Below, piece after piece: positions 49,898 to 58,587 of a stretch of 64,000 nucleotides of DNA. The DNA comes from Paenibacillus_T sp033239625 (GTDB taxonomy: Bacteria; Bacillota; Bacilli; Paenibacillales; Paenibacillaceae), in assembly GCF_033239625.1 (NCBI RefSeq), contig NZ_BTCK01000035.1:1-64000 (forward strand), written 5' to 3'. The notes below the pieces were generated by a model. The model was given only the letters and a program-made list of their open reading frames with translations, searched no databases and was not told the origin of the DNA. Every line of letters begins with the position of its first letter. The stretch's first letter is position 1. A program made the position numbers and the translations under genes.

Positions 49898-49924
49898 TAT
49901 TACAGATATAAAGAGTCTTTAATG
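49898..49924 (+). promoter_or_regulatory. Rrf2-type operator, copy 2
   Basis: TATTA.AGATA ... AGTC.TTAATG repeats the copy 1 sequence, 30 bp before the oxidoreductase start. TATATT at 49896 can serve as -10. Confidence 0.65.
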
Positions 49925-49953
49925 TCTCTAATTAAACTTGAGGAGGACTATCA

Positions 49954-50868
49954 ATGAAACAGTATGATTGCATCATTATCGGCGGCGGACCAGCGGGGCT
50001 GAGCGGCGCGCTTGCGCTTGGCAGAGCGAGGAAGGACGTCCTTGTGCTCGATGATTCCCGGCCGCGCAATGCGGTCACGCACGAGATGCACGGCTTCTTG
50101 TCGCGGGATCGGATCAAACCAAGCGAATTCCGGCGCATTGCCAAGGAGCAGATTAGCGAGTACCCATCGGTCACGTTCGCCGCTGAGACGGCTGAGTCAA
50201 TCGAAGGATGCGACGGCCGGTTCCGCATCACAACGGAACAAGGGCACACCTACGAGAGCAAGAAGGTGCTGTTCACAATCGGGAAGAAGGATCTGCCGCT
50301 GCCGATTCCAGGACTACTCGATGTATACGGGACGAGCGCGTTCGTATGCCCGTATTGCGACGGCTGGGAGCTGCAGGACCAAGAGCTCGTCATCATCGCT
50401 AAGGGCGCAGGCGCGGTTCATTTGGCCAAAATGATTCCCGGATGGTCCAGCCGTTACGCCATTTGCACCAACGGGCCGGATGAGCTGACGGAAGAGGAAC
50501 GCGACGAGCTGCGCCAGCATGGCGTGCCCGTATTCGATGCGCCGATTCGTTCGATCGTATCAACCGAAGGCATGGTGGAGCGTGTGGAGTTAGAGGACGG
50601 CACAACGGTATCGTGCACGGGCATCTTCTTCGCACCGCAGCTTACGATCGGATCTGAACTGCCGGCTTCAATCGGGTGCGAGATGAAGGAGACGGGATCT
50701 GTCGTCACCGATATGCTCGGCAGAACCAATGTGCCGGGCGTCTATTGCGCAGGCGATGCCGGAACGGAGATGTATCAAGCGATCGCAGCCGCATCGACTG
50801 GCGCGATGGCGGCTATGAGTATTAACGGCGAGCTGCTTATGGAGAGCTGGAACCGATCGATGCAATAA
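49954..50868 (+). CDS. thioredoxin reductase-like FAD oxidoreductase
   Basis: The 304-residue flavoprotein has the FAD-binding IIIGGGPAGLSGALALGRARKDVLVLDD, an active CPYCDG redox disulphide (about 133-138) and the C-terminal FAD motif GVYCAGDAGTEMYQAIAAASTGAMAA. The NADPH-binding GxGxxA motif is weaker (IAKGAGAVHLAK), as in the TrxR-like subgroup that often pairs with Rrf2 or other redox regulators. GAGGAGG precedes the ATG. It is controlled by the same operator as the Rrf2 gene. Confidence 0.92.
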   Translation: MKQYDCIIIGGGPAGLSGALALGRARKDVLVLDDSRPRNAVTHEMHGFLSRDRIKPSEFRRIAKEQISEYPSVTFAAETAESIEGCDGRFRITTEQGHTYESKKVLFTIGKKDLPLPIPGLLDVYGTSAFVCPYCDGWELQDQELVIIAKGAGAVHLAKMIPGWSSRYAICTNGPDELTEEERDELRQHGVPVFDAPIRSIVSTEGMVERVELEDGTTVSCTGIFFAPQLTIGSELPASIGCEMKETGSVVTDMLGRTNVPGVYCAGDAGTEMYQAIAAASTGAMAAMSINGELLMESWNRSMQ

Positions 50869-51000
50869 ACTGGACTATGCAAATTCTGGGTCTGCCAATA
50901 GAATAGGAACAGTTATACATGACAGAAGCGAGGGATCGCAATGCCAGAACGCATACTCTAGTCTGAACATTTTTCGGAACAGACTTGGAGGTTAGCAGCA

Positions 51001-51567
51001 ATGAACGCAGCATTATCTGCCATACAATTAGAAACGGAACGACTCATTATCCGTCCCTATATCGAGAGCGACCGAATAGAATCATTCGAGCTCATGCAGA
51101 ACCCGGAAGTACTGACGTATATGCACATGGACATATTCTCGCTTGAAGAGTATCAAGGCGTGTTCGACTGGTTAATGAGCAGCTATGATACGCCGTTCGA
51201 CGAACCATTCAAATATTCATTTGCGATTCGCAGCAAGACAACAGGCGCCTTCGTAGGCTGGTGCGGGGTAGGCACGTTGGACTTCAGCGCGCCTGACAAA
51301 GAGCTGTACTATCTGATCGGCCGCGAGTATTGGGGCAACGGGTATGCAGCGGAAGCCGCTTCGGCACTGATCGATTACGCATTCGAAGTCATCGGGATCG
51401 ACAAGCTGTACGCGAAAGCCGATCCGCGGAACGCTGCGTCCGTGCGTATTATCGAGAAGCTTGGCTTCAGTTTTGACCGCGTATTAGAAGGGCTCACGGG
51501 CGATCATGCAGACTGCAACGGTGAACGGATGTATGTGCTGACGAGAGAGAAGTACGATCAACGGTAA
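51001..51567 (+). CDS. GNAT acetyltransferase (RimJ/RimL-like)
   Basis: The 188-residue GNAT protein has the RimJ/RimL start IQLETERLIIRPYIESDRIESFELMQNPEVLTYM, the acetyl-CoA loop YLIGREYWGNGYAAEAASALIDYAF, and the final NAASVRIIEKLGFSFDRVLEG. The substrate may be a protein N-terminus or a small molecule. TTGGAGG precedes the ATG. It is monocistronic, with a terminator hairpin downstream. Confidence 0.9.
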   Translation: MNAALSAIQLETERLIIRPYIESDRIESFELMQNPEVLTYMHMDIFSLEEYQGVFDWLMSSYDTPFDEPFKYSFAIRSKTTGAFVGWCGVGTLDFSAPDKELYYLIGREYWGNGYAAEAASALIDYAFEVIGIDKLYAKADPRNAASVRIIEKLGFSFDRVLEGLTGDHADCNGERMYVLTREKYDQR

Positions 51568-51581
51568 TTCTATAACAAACG

Positions 51582-51610
51582 GAAGGTCCATCCTTAGGGT
51601 GGACTTTCTA
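51582..51610 (+). terminator. probable intrinsic terminator
   Basis: The stem AGGTCCA-CC/GG-TGGACTT is followed by a short T-rich stretch after the GNAT gene. Confidence 0.65.
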
Positions 51611-51682
51611 TTTGGAAGGATAGAAAAGAAGATAAAAAGTTTAAGCTATGTATATACCGTTAATTTATGAGGGGTGGACGTA

Positions 51683-51940
51683 TTGAGACAAGATAATAGC
51701 AAGCCGTTGGTTAATGCCAGATGGAAGATGACGTTTGATATTATCTTCGTCGTTGGCCTTGTGCTTACGCTTATTAAGCTGGTCTTTCTTGTTCTGAACA
51801 AACTAGGGGATCTGGATATCCATGTATTCAACGATAAGTTCATCTGGAATATCGGGCCGCTCGCGCTGATGGTGATCGGGGGAATCGGTTCCGGCGCGCT
51901 GAAGGAGAAGCAGCAAGGGACGAACAAAGGGAATGACTAG
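51683..51940 (+). CDS. small membrane protein
   Basis: The 85-residue protein has two predicted membrane helices (about 18-38 and 55-75) and a short polar tail (LKEKQQGTNKGND). No family is recognised. The TTG at 51683 follows GAGGGG by 8 nt; the in-frame GTG at 51674 overlaps that site. It is a single gene between the GNAT gene and the response-regulator operon. Confidence 0.65.
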   Translation: MRQDNSKPLVNARWKMTFDIIFVVGLVLTLIKLVFLVLNKLGDLDIHVFNDKFIWNIGPLALMVIGGIGSGALKEKQQGTNKGND

Positions 51941-52153
51941 CATCGCTGTCTGATTGATGGCTTTCGCATCATGCCTATGAATAGACGCTGGGGAATAAAT
52001 GTGATCAACCGTCTGCAGGCGGCTGCTTCCGATCGCGAGGGGGCAGCCTTTTTTTGCTCATATCGGCTAATTGAATTGGGCATCACCCTTCCTCTACAAT
52101 AGTCGGTATAACCTGAGCGAACGAACATATTCGAGAGGAGCTCGCGCACACGT

Positions 52154-52855
52154 ATGACGATGACAGCTTCCATCCGCATCCTCGTCGTCGAGGATGATAA
52201 CGATATTAATGCGCTGCTATGCAGCATCATTCGGAAGAGCGGCTACGAGCCGCAGCCAGCCTATTCCGGTACGGAGGCGCTGCTGCATTTGGACAACGGC
52301 GGCTTATGGGACATGGTGCTGCTTGATCTCATGCTTCCCGGCATGAACGGGGAAGACGTCATGCGCAGGATTCGCGAGACAAGTCACGTGCCGGTGCTCA
52401 TCATCTCAGCCAAACTCGATCAGCGTACGAAGGTGGACATGCTGCGAACAGGGGCAGACGATTACATTACGAAGCCGTTCGACATCGAGGAGGTGTCGGC
52501 GCGGATTGATTCCCATTTAAGAAGATCTCGCCATGCCATAGAGCCATTAGCTTCTCCACAGCTTCGCCATAAGGACATCGTAATCGATACCGAGGCCGGA
52601 ACCGTCAGTGTCGGAGGTCAGTCCGTCTTACTCACCGCGAGAGAATACCGTATCCTGGAGCTCTTCCTTTCTTCGCCGAAGAAGGTGTTCACCAAAGCGA
52701 ACGTCTACAAGAGCGTGTGGGAAGAAGACTTCCACGGCGACGATAATACGATTAACGTACATATGAGCAATCTAAGGAACAAGCTGTCCCGTGCGAATCC
52801 GAGCGAGGAATACATCGAGACGATCTGGGGCATGGGATACCGGCTTCGAACTTAA
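52154..52855 (+). CDS. OmpR-family response regulator
   Basis: The 233-residue protein has a receiver domain (about 8-120) with phosphoacceptor Asp in LLDLMLPG and the conserved Lys in YITKPFD, and a C-terminal winged helix (about 140-233: LTAREYRILELFLSSPKKVFTKANVYKSVWEEDFHGDDNTINVHMSNLRNKL). GAGGAG lies upstream. It heads a response regulator/ABC exporter/histidine kinase cluster of the antimicrobial-peptide detoxification kind. Confidence 0.93.
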   Translation: MTMTASIRILVVEDDNDINALLCSIIRKSGYEPQPAYSGTEALLHLDNGGLWDMVLLDLMLPGMNGEDVMRRIRETSHVPVLIISAKLDQRTKVDMLRTGADDYITKPFDIEEVSARIDSHLRRSRHAIEPLASPQLRHKDIVIDTEAGTVSVGGQSVLLTAREYRILELFLSSPKKVFTKANVYKSVWEEDFHGDDNTINVHMSNLRNKLSRANPSEEYIETIWGMGYRLRT

Positions 52856-52906
52856 GCTTTTCTTAAGAGTTGTCTTAAGCGCTGCTTATGTTTTCCTCTC
52901 TATACT
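52851..52906 (+). promoter_or_regulatory. response-regulator binding site and promoter of ABC genes
   Basis: CTTAAG occurs three times (52851, 52862, 52874), 11-12 bp apart, ending where the -35 should be. TATACT (52901-52906) is the -10. Helically phased direct repeats at the -35 are typical of OmpR-type activation. The first copy overlaps the regulator's stop codon. Confidence 0.65.
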
Positions 52907-52934
52907 GGGAAACATCATCAGAAGGAGGAGAACC

Positions 52935-53858
52935 ATGAGCGAATACGTAATGAGAACGAACCAGATCTCCAAACAATATAAGCAGCAATGGGCGCTTCGC
53001 CAAGTGAATCTAGCCATTCCGAAAGGCGCGATCTACGGATTCATTGGGCAAAATGGCGCCGGCAAATCGACGATGATCCGTCTTGCCGCCGGTCTCGCGT
53101 TCCCGACATCCGGGGAGCTTGAGCTGTTCGGCGCGACGGGCGGACAGGCGCTGACCGAGGCAAGACGCCGGATCGGCTCGATTATTGAAGGGCCCGCGCT
53201 CTATCCGCAGATGAGCGCGGCAGATAATCTAGAGGCACACCGGCTGCTGAAAGGCATCCCGGGGCGCGAGTGCGTGAAGCGGACGCTCGAGCTTGTCGGC
53301 TTGGAGGGTACAGGGAAGAAGAAAGCGAAGAACTTCTCGCTCGGCATGAAGCAGCGGCTTGGACTAGGCATTGCGCTGCTCGGCGACCCCGAGTTTCTCA
53401 TTCTCGATGAGCCGATCAACGGACTCGACCCGATGGGGGTCGTCGAGATTCGCCAGCTCTTGATGAAGCTGAATCGCGAATATGGCATTACGATTCTAAT
53501 CTCGAGCCACATTCTAAGCGAGCTTCATCTGCTGGCTACCCACTATGGCATCATTCATCACGGACGTCTGTTGGAGCAGTTAACGGCAGCCGAGCTTAAC
53601 GCGAATTGCCAGCAATATTTGCATATTAGGGTGAACGATCCGCATCGAGCGGCGGTTGTCATGGAGACAGCCTTGAACACGACCGATTACGAGGTAAGTC
53701 CGGACGGGACAATCAAGCTGTTCCAATTCGTACACACGCCGGGCAAAGTATCGACTGCGCTGGTGGGCGGCGGGCTTGTCATTGAGCAGTTCATGCCGAT
53801 GGGCGTCGATCTTGAGGCATATTTCGCCAGCCGGATCGGAGGTGCCGCGCATGAATAA
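52935..53858 (+). CDS. ABC transporter ATP-binding protein
   Basis: The 307-residue ABC ATPase has Walker A GQNGAGKST (about 43-51), signature NFSLGMKQRLGLG and Walker B FLILDEPINGLDP. The C-terminal extension with a degraded second half (HIRVNDPHRAAVVMETAL) is typical of BcrA/lantibiotic-immunity ATPases. AAGGAGGAG precedes the ATG. It overlaps the permease by 8 bp. Likely role: exporting or expelling antimicrobial peptides with the permease. Confidence 0.93.
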   Translation: MSEYVMRTNQISKQYKQQWALRQVNLAIPKGAIYGFIGQNGAGKSTMIRLAAGLAFPTSGELELFGATGGQALTEARRRIGSIIEGPALYPQMSAADNLEAHRLLKGIPGRECVKRTLELVGLEGTGKKKAKNFSLGMKQRLGLGIALLGDPEFLILDEPINGLDPMGVVEIRQLLMKLNREYGITILISSHILSELHLLATHYGIIHHGRLLEQLTAAELNANCQQYLHIRVNDPHRAAVVMETALNTTDYEVSPDGTIKLFQFVHTPGKVSTALVGGGLVIEQFMPMGVDLEAYFASRIGGAAHE

Positions 53859-54591
53859 TCTCATTAAGGCGGAATGGTTTAAGCTGCGGAAGGATCGGTC
53901 GTTCTGGACGCTTATTTGGATTCTGACAGCCATCTCGCTGCTGTACATCGTTGACAGCATCTATGATGGCGATTTTCAACTCGACTCGTTGTATGCGAAT
54001 GACATGCTCGGCGTTAATTTTCAGTTCATGCAGCTCGTGCCTTGCATTCTGGCCGGGTTCTTCATCTCCGGGGAATATGCCGCCGGCACGATGAAGAGCA
54101 TTGTATCGTCCGGAAACAGTCGCATGCGGGTTTATGCAGCGAAGCTTCTTGTATTCACGATAGGGGCGGCTATTCTATCTATACTGCCTTTGCTGTTGAT
54201 GACAGGCGGAGTGGGCATTTACGTCGGATTTGCCGATCTGCCCGATGCGGGCTTCTTCTTCGAGACAATCGGGCTGACGTTGCTGTATGCAGCCGCATTC
54301 GGCTCGATCATGACGGTGTTCGCGACATTGTTCACAGAGAGCGGCAAGTCGATCGGTTTTCTGCTCGTATTCTTTATGTTCTTCGGTTCGCTGCTCCAAG
54401 CGCTTAGCGCGAAGCTGACTTTCCTTGAGCCGCTATGGGATTACTCCGTGTTCAAGCTGTTATTCAACATTGCGGATGCGAAGTCGCTGGACGGGGGCCA
54501 ATGGTTTACGCAGCTTGCCGTTCCGATCGCTACGATCGTTGTTTTCGGGTGGTTGGGCTGCCGTATTTTTCAGAGAAAAGAAATCAAATAG
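53851..54591 (+). CDS. ABC-2 type transporter permease
   Basis: The 246-residue permease has six helices, starting MNNLIKAEWFKLRKDRSFW (classical BcrB-type cytoplasmic start) and containing EYAAGTMKSIVSSGNSR. It has no separate accessory subunit. It is coupled to the ATPase through an 8-bp overlap and followed 23 bp later by the histidine kinase. Confidence 0.9.
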   Translation: MNNLIKAEWFKLRKDRSFWTLIWILTAISLLYIVDSIYDGDFQLDSLYANDMLGVNFQFMQLVPCILAGFFISGEYAAGTMKSIVSSGNSRMRVYAAKLLVFTIGAAILSILPLLLMTGGVGIYVGFADLPDAGFFFETIGLTLLYAAAFGSIMTVFATLFTESGKSIGFLLVFFMFFGSLLQALSAKLTFLEPLWDYSVFKLLFNIADAKSLDGGQWFTQLAVPIATIVVFGWLGCRIFQRKEIK

Positions 54592-54614
54592 ACAATGGGC
54601 GGTGAGCGTTAAGC

Positions 54615-55538
54615 ATGTTCTGGATCGCAGGGTTAGGTGTGATGACGGGCGTGCTGGCGCTCGTTGCGTTGTATCGGCTGAAACGTGAAATCCGGCGAGC
54701 GACAAGGCAGCTGCAGCAGTGGAATGAGGGTGCCACCGCGAAGAAGCTTGATGTCATCGTGCAGGATCGGGACATGGAGGCGCTGGCTGAGCAGATCAAT
54801 CGGCAGATCGATCGGACCCGGCAGGCGAATGCGGAGAAGACGCGGACGGAGAACGAGCTCAAGCAGGCGATCTCGCATATTTCACATGACATTCGAACGC
54901 CTATGACGTCGATTCTTGGTTATGTGCAGTTGATCGAGAGCGAGGAGATGCCCGAGGCACAGAAGCGGGAGTATACGGCAGTCGTTCGCAAAAGCGCACT
55001 CCGGCTCAAAGCGCTGCTCGAAGATTTCTTCGAGCTGTCGGTCATCGAGTCGCCGGATTATGCGTTGAGTATGGAGAAGGTTGTGCTGAACGAGCTGGTG
55101 CTGGAGAGCCTGGTCGGTTATTACGAGGCGTTCAACCAGCGGCATATCGAGCCGATTCTCGGTCTTCCAGAGGATGAGATTAGCATGATCGCCGATCCCT
55201 CTGCGGTGAAGCGGGTCATCGAGAACCTATTGACGAACGCGCTCCGATATTCGGATGGCGACGTCTCGATTGAGCTGGTGCGGACAGCGGATGAAGCATC
55301 AGCACGGCTTACGATTCATAACTCCGCGCCACGGCTGCAGCAGTCAGATCTTGCGTATTTGTTCGACAGATTCTACAAAGCGGATCAGCAGCGGACGGAG
55401 AAAGGGACGGGACTTGGCTTATCGATTGCGAAGAGCTTGATGCAGAAGATGAATGGCAGTCTGACCGCGGAGCTGAAGGGCGGCGCGTTATTCATGCATT
55501 GCGAATGGCGGGAGATTGAGCAGGATAGCGCAGGGTGA
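54615..55538 (+). CDS. sensor histidine kinase
   Basis: The 307-residue kinase has a single N-terminal membrane helix (about 3-20) and no extracellular sensor domain. It has the phosphoacceptor ISHDIRTPMTSILGYV (His91), and ATP-binding N box NLLTNALRYS, DRFYKAD and GTGLGLSIAKSL. A kinase with no sensor loop next to an ABC exporter suggests that the transporter itself is the sensor, as in BceAB-type modules. It is coupled to the permease. Confidence 0.92.
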   Translation: MFWIAGLGVMTGVLALVALYRLKREIRRATRQLQQWNEGATAKKLDVIVQDRDMEALAEQINRQIDRTRQANAEKTRTENELKQAISHISHDIRTPMTSILGYVQLIESEEMPEAQKREYTAVVRKSALRLKALLEDFFELSVIESPDYALSMEKVVLNELVLESLVGYYEAFNQRHIEPILGLPEDEISMIADPSAVKRVIENLLTNALRYSDGDVSIELVRTADEASARLTIHNSAPRLQQSDLAYLFDRFYKADQQRTEKGTGLGLSIAKSLMQKMNGSLTAELKGGALFMHCEWREIEQDSAG

Positions 55539-55632
55539 ACGAAGAATTTTAAACAAAATATTGAAAAGGTGAAGGTATGCTCCACATGAGGCGAATCGCT
55601 AACTAATCGAACGTGAAGAGGGGACGAGTAAG

Positions 55633-56124
55633 ATGCCGAACCAGTCGGAAATCCTTCAGCAAGCGATTGCGGTCAGCCGTCAGGACCTGCCGGAGCTGCT
55701 GTTTGTCGGGATGATCGTGAACGTATCGTTCAAGCACGGTGACTTCAGCCGAATCGGCGAGGTCAAGGAAGCCTTCATGCGCAGGCGGGCAGAAATCCAG
55801 CATGTCGTCGACCCGGATTACTTCTATGCCCCCTGGTACAGCTGTGAAGTCATGTTTACGTACTTTTACTGCATGCAGGTAAGCAGTCTGGAACATGTAC
55901 CAGAAGGAATGATGGGCTTCTCGGTGCCTGCGCACACGTACTTGAAGGCGGAGTACGATGGCGTATCGCCATGGGAGCCTGATCCATACGGCGAGCTGCA
56001 TCGCTACCGGGAAGAGCATGGGCTCAAGGAGCGCCCGAATGCGATGGTTATCGAGAAGTACGCCTTCGCGGACGAAGGTCGGGAAGGCCGCATTACGATC
56101 GATATATTCGGTCCGATTGAATAA
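55633..56124 (+). CDS. GyrI-like small-molecule-binding protein
   Basis: The 163-residue stand-alone GyrI/AraC-effector-binding-like protein includes PELLFVGMIVNVSFKHGDFSRIGEVKEAFMRR and a C-terminal EGRITIDIFGPIE. Several aromatic residues (FYAPWYSC, YFYCMQ) may line a ligand pocket. GAGGGGAC precedes the ATG. It is 95 bp after the histidine kinase gene with a terminator downstream, and could be part of the same antimicrobial response. Confidence 0.82.
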   Translation: MPNQSEILQQAIAVSRQDLPELLFVGMIVNVSFKHGDFSRIGEVKEAFMRRRAEIQHVVDPDYFYAPWYSCEVMFTYFYCMQVSSLEHVPEGMMGFSVPAHTYLKAEYDGVSPWEPDPYGELHRYREEHGLKERPNAMVIEKYAFADEGREGRITIDIFGPIE

Positions 56125-56127
56125 GCA

Positions 56128-56165
56128 GAAGCCCTCTAGCGGTAATAGCCGCCAGAGGGCTTTAT
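56128..56165. terminator. terminator between convergent genes
   Basis: The stem AAGCCCTCT-GCGG/CCGC-AGAGGGCTT is followed by TTATT. Confidence 0.85.
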
Positions 56166-56167
56166 TG

Positions 56168-57379
56168 TTAGGGTGAAGGGCTGACCTCCTGTCCAGGTAG
56201 TGCTTTCTCTCCGTTTGGCGCACTAGCCTCCCGGCGAAGAACGCCGCTAAGCAAGAAGGCGACAAGCGACAGTGCAAGGCAGAAGCCAGCGAAATAACCG
56301 ATGGGTGAGAAGCCGCCAAGCTGGACGTAGAGCAGGCTGGCAACCCATGCACCCAGCGTGTTCGCACCGTTCATCGTCGCGTTAGCGAGGCTGGAGATCG
56401 TCCCGCGTATGGAAGCGTTAAGCGACGTAAGACCTTCCATGGCGATCGGGAAGATGATACCTAGCGTGGCGAATAGGATCAGATAGCTGGTCGTCACAAC
56501 GGATAGATTGGCGATATGAGGCATACTGGCATATAACACGATGACCAAGAGCATGCCTGTCGTAACAGCTTTTACTGTGCCAAGCATACGGATCGCATAA
56601 GCACTGATCAAGCTGCCAAGAAGCGTACCGAACCCAAGGAACATCATCACGTTGCCGATCTGCCCCACGTGAAGCTCGAATCGGTCGGCCAGCCATCGTC
56701 CGGTGAAAGCAATAGCTGTACCGCTGCCCAGATGAAGGAGCAAGTAGGCGAAGAAGCCGCCTCTGGCCTTGCCGCTTCTCATAAGCGGTACATATCGACG
56801 AAGGATGACGGTTGGGCCACTCGATGCTGTACGCGGCTTGATATCCGGCAGCATATAGAATACGCCAACGCACAGCAGCAGCGAAACACCGCCGATCGTC
56901 CAGAATGGAACCGACCAGTTAGCGGCAGCAAGCCAGCTTCCGATCGGCACGCCGAGCGCTTGGGCGGTGGCGAGACCCGAGAAGGCGATGCCCATCGTTC
57001 GCGAGATGGCGGCGGAAGGCATGACGGCGGGGATAGAGGCCCATACCTGCGGCGCTGTGAAGGCCGCGCTGATGCCGGCGAGGAAACGGAACAGACACAT
57101 CGTCCAGAAGCTGTCGGCAAAGCCGCACAGCATGGTGGAGACCGAGAACCCGAGCAAGCCGCAGAGCATGACCGTTCTGCGATTCCAGCCATCCGACAGG
57201 GGACCGGCAATTAAAGCGAAGATCGAGGAGCCAAGCGTATAGGCGCCCAGCATCCAGCCAGCGCTGCCTGTGGACACATGAAACTCGGCTTGCAGCGTCG
57301 GAAGCAAGGGCGAGATGAGGAACGTATCGGTTCCGATCATGAACATAACGACGAAGAATAACAGGGTAAATTTCCGCAC
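56168..57379 (-). CDS. MFS transporter (multidrug-type)
   Basis: The 403-residue major facilitator has 12 predicted helices. It has the MFS loop GPLSDGWNRRTVML (motif A variant D-x2-NRR) and SAAFTAPQVWASIPAVMP in helix 4-5. It resembles AraJ/YdhP-type efflux proteins. The start at 57379 lies about 100 bp from the divergent WYL regulator, which is the likely controller. The substrate is unknown. Confidence 0.9.
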   Translation of the reverse strand: MRKFTLLFFVVMFMIGTDTFLISPLLPTLQAEFHVSTGSAGWMLGAYTLGSSIFALIAGPLSDGWNRRTVMLCGLLGFSVSTMLCGFADSFWTMCLFRFLAGISAAFTAPQVWASIPAVMPSAAISRTMGIAFSGLATAQALGVPIGSWLAAANWSVPFWTIGGVSLLLCVGVFYMLPDIKPRTASSGPTVILRRYVPLMRSGKARGGFFAYLLLHLGSGTAIAFTGRWLADRFELHVGQIGNVMMFLGFGTLLGSLISAYAIRMLGTVKAVTTGMLLVIVLYASMPHIANLSVVTTSYLILFATLGIIFPIAMEGLTSLNASIRGTISSLANATMNGANTLGAWVASLLYVQLGGFSPIGYFAGFCLALSLVAFLLSGVLRREASAPNGEKALPGQEVSPSP

Positions 57380-57428
57380 GATGGATCACTCCTACTTGGT
57401 TTAGGTCGTTTACAGCACCATCGTACGG

Positions 57429-57451
57429 TATAATGGTGACAGACTTTGTCA
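57429..57451 (+). promoter_or_regulatory. promoter and operator of the WYL regulator
   Basis: TATAAT (57429-57434) runs directly into AATGGTGACAGACTTTGTCA (57432-57451), an imperfect TGACA/TGTCA palindrome. It matches 16 of 20 bases of the site at 48700-48719. It lies in the divergent promoter with the MFS gene. Confidence 0.65.
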
Positions 57452-57486
57452 TCAACTAGGAATAGATAGGAAAGGGGCGCATGCGG

Positions 57487-58446
57487 ATGCCGAAGTCCAA
57501 GAGACTGATGGAAATCATGATGACCGTCAACCGGAAGCGGCGGTTCAAGGTTCAGGAGCTTGCGGACGAATTCGGCGTGTCGAAGCGGACCATTCTAAGG
57601 GACCTGCAGGAGCTCAGCGAGCTCGGCGTACCTTTATATTCGGAGGTGGGACCGCATGGCGGTTATCAGGTCGTACGGGAGCGGGTGCTGCCGCCGATCG
57701 CTTTCACCGAAGGCGAGGCTGTAGCGATGTTCTTCGCGGTGCACGCCTTGCGTCATTACTCCTCGCTTCCATTCGCGGCCGAATCAGCCTCGGCTCTGAG
57801 CAAGTTCTATCTGCACATGCCTGGCGATGTAAGGGACCGGATCGACAGCATGAAGGACCGGGTCGACTTCATAGCGCCGACAAGATGGAGCGATGCCCCC
57901 TGTCTGGCGGCATTGCTTAATGCCGCCATTCAACAGAAGGTGCTCGTCATTCTGTATGAGTCGCAGGATCGAGGAACAGAGAGCCGCCTCATTCAACCGG
58001 TCTGTATTTATGCCAACAACGGCTTCTGGTATTGTACGGCCTACTGTTTCGTGAGGCAGGATTATCGCGTATTCCGATGTGATCGGATTCGAGAGGCAGT
58101 GGATGATATATCCGGCACGGCGCCCGTTCAACTGAAGGATGTTCGGCTCAGCCGCCGAGATGCCGCTCAGCCGAGGGACCCGATTCGACTCCGCGCCGTA
58201 TTGAGTAAGGAAGGGGTCCAACGCTGCGAATCCGAGCTATGGCTGGCTCCTATGCTGCAAGTTCGGGAGGACGGCACGGGCCTGATTGACCATGATGTGT
58301 CGCGTGATGATATCCCGTTCTATGCGCAGTTCATGATCGGCTTGGGCGACGAAGTTGTTCTCGAGGAGCCTGGAGAGTTGAAGGAAGCCATACGAATGAG
58401 ATTGGCTGCCCTGTTGGCGCGATATCAGAGCGAAGGCGCACAATAA
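57487..58446 (+). CDS. WYL-domain helix-turn-helix regulator (YafY/PafC-like)
   Basis: The 319-residue protein has an N-terminal HTH_11 domain (about 1-60: VQELADEFGVSKRTILRDLQELSELGVPLYSEVGPHGGYQV) and a WYL-type domain (about 140-220, with NNGFWYCTAYCFVRQDYRVFRCDRI) plus a C-terminal WCX region. AAAGGGG precedes two in-frame ATGs (57481, 57487); the latter has the better spacing. The N-terminal domain resembles that of the regulator at 47984, fitting the shared operator sequence. It is divergent from the MFS gene. Confidence 0.88.
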   Translation: MPKSKRLMEIMMTVNRKRRFKVQELADEFGVSKRTILRDLQELSELGVPLYSEVGPHGGYQVVRERVLPPIAFTEGEAVAMFFAVHALRHYSSLPFAAESASALSKFYLHMPGDVRDRIDSMKDRVDFIAPTRWSDAPCLAALLNAAIQQKVLVILYESQDRGTESRLIQPVCIYANNGFWYCTAYCFVRQDYRVFRCDRIREAVDDISGTAPVQLKDVRLSRRDAAQPRDPIRLRAVLSKEGVQRCESELWLAPMLQVREDGTGLIDHDVSRDDIPFYAQFMIGLGDEVVLEEPGELKEAIRMRLAALLARYQSEGAQ

Positions 58447-58454
58447 TCATAACA

Positions 58455-58491
58455 ACAGCCCACCATCGGCGGATCGCCAACGGTGGGCTGT
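58455..58491. terminator. terminator between convergent genes
   Basis: The stem ACAGCCCACC/GGTGGGCTGT lies between the WYL gene and the giant repeat protein gene. Confidence 0.75.
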
Positions 58492-58587
58492 TCATTGTGC
58501 ACGCTATGCTGCCAATGTTCTGCTACCCCGATGATTCGTGCAAGGGCTTTATCTGGTCGGATAGACAGGCCGATCAAGTTATTGATA

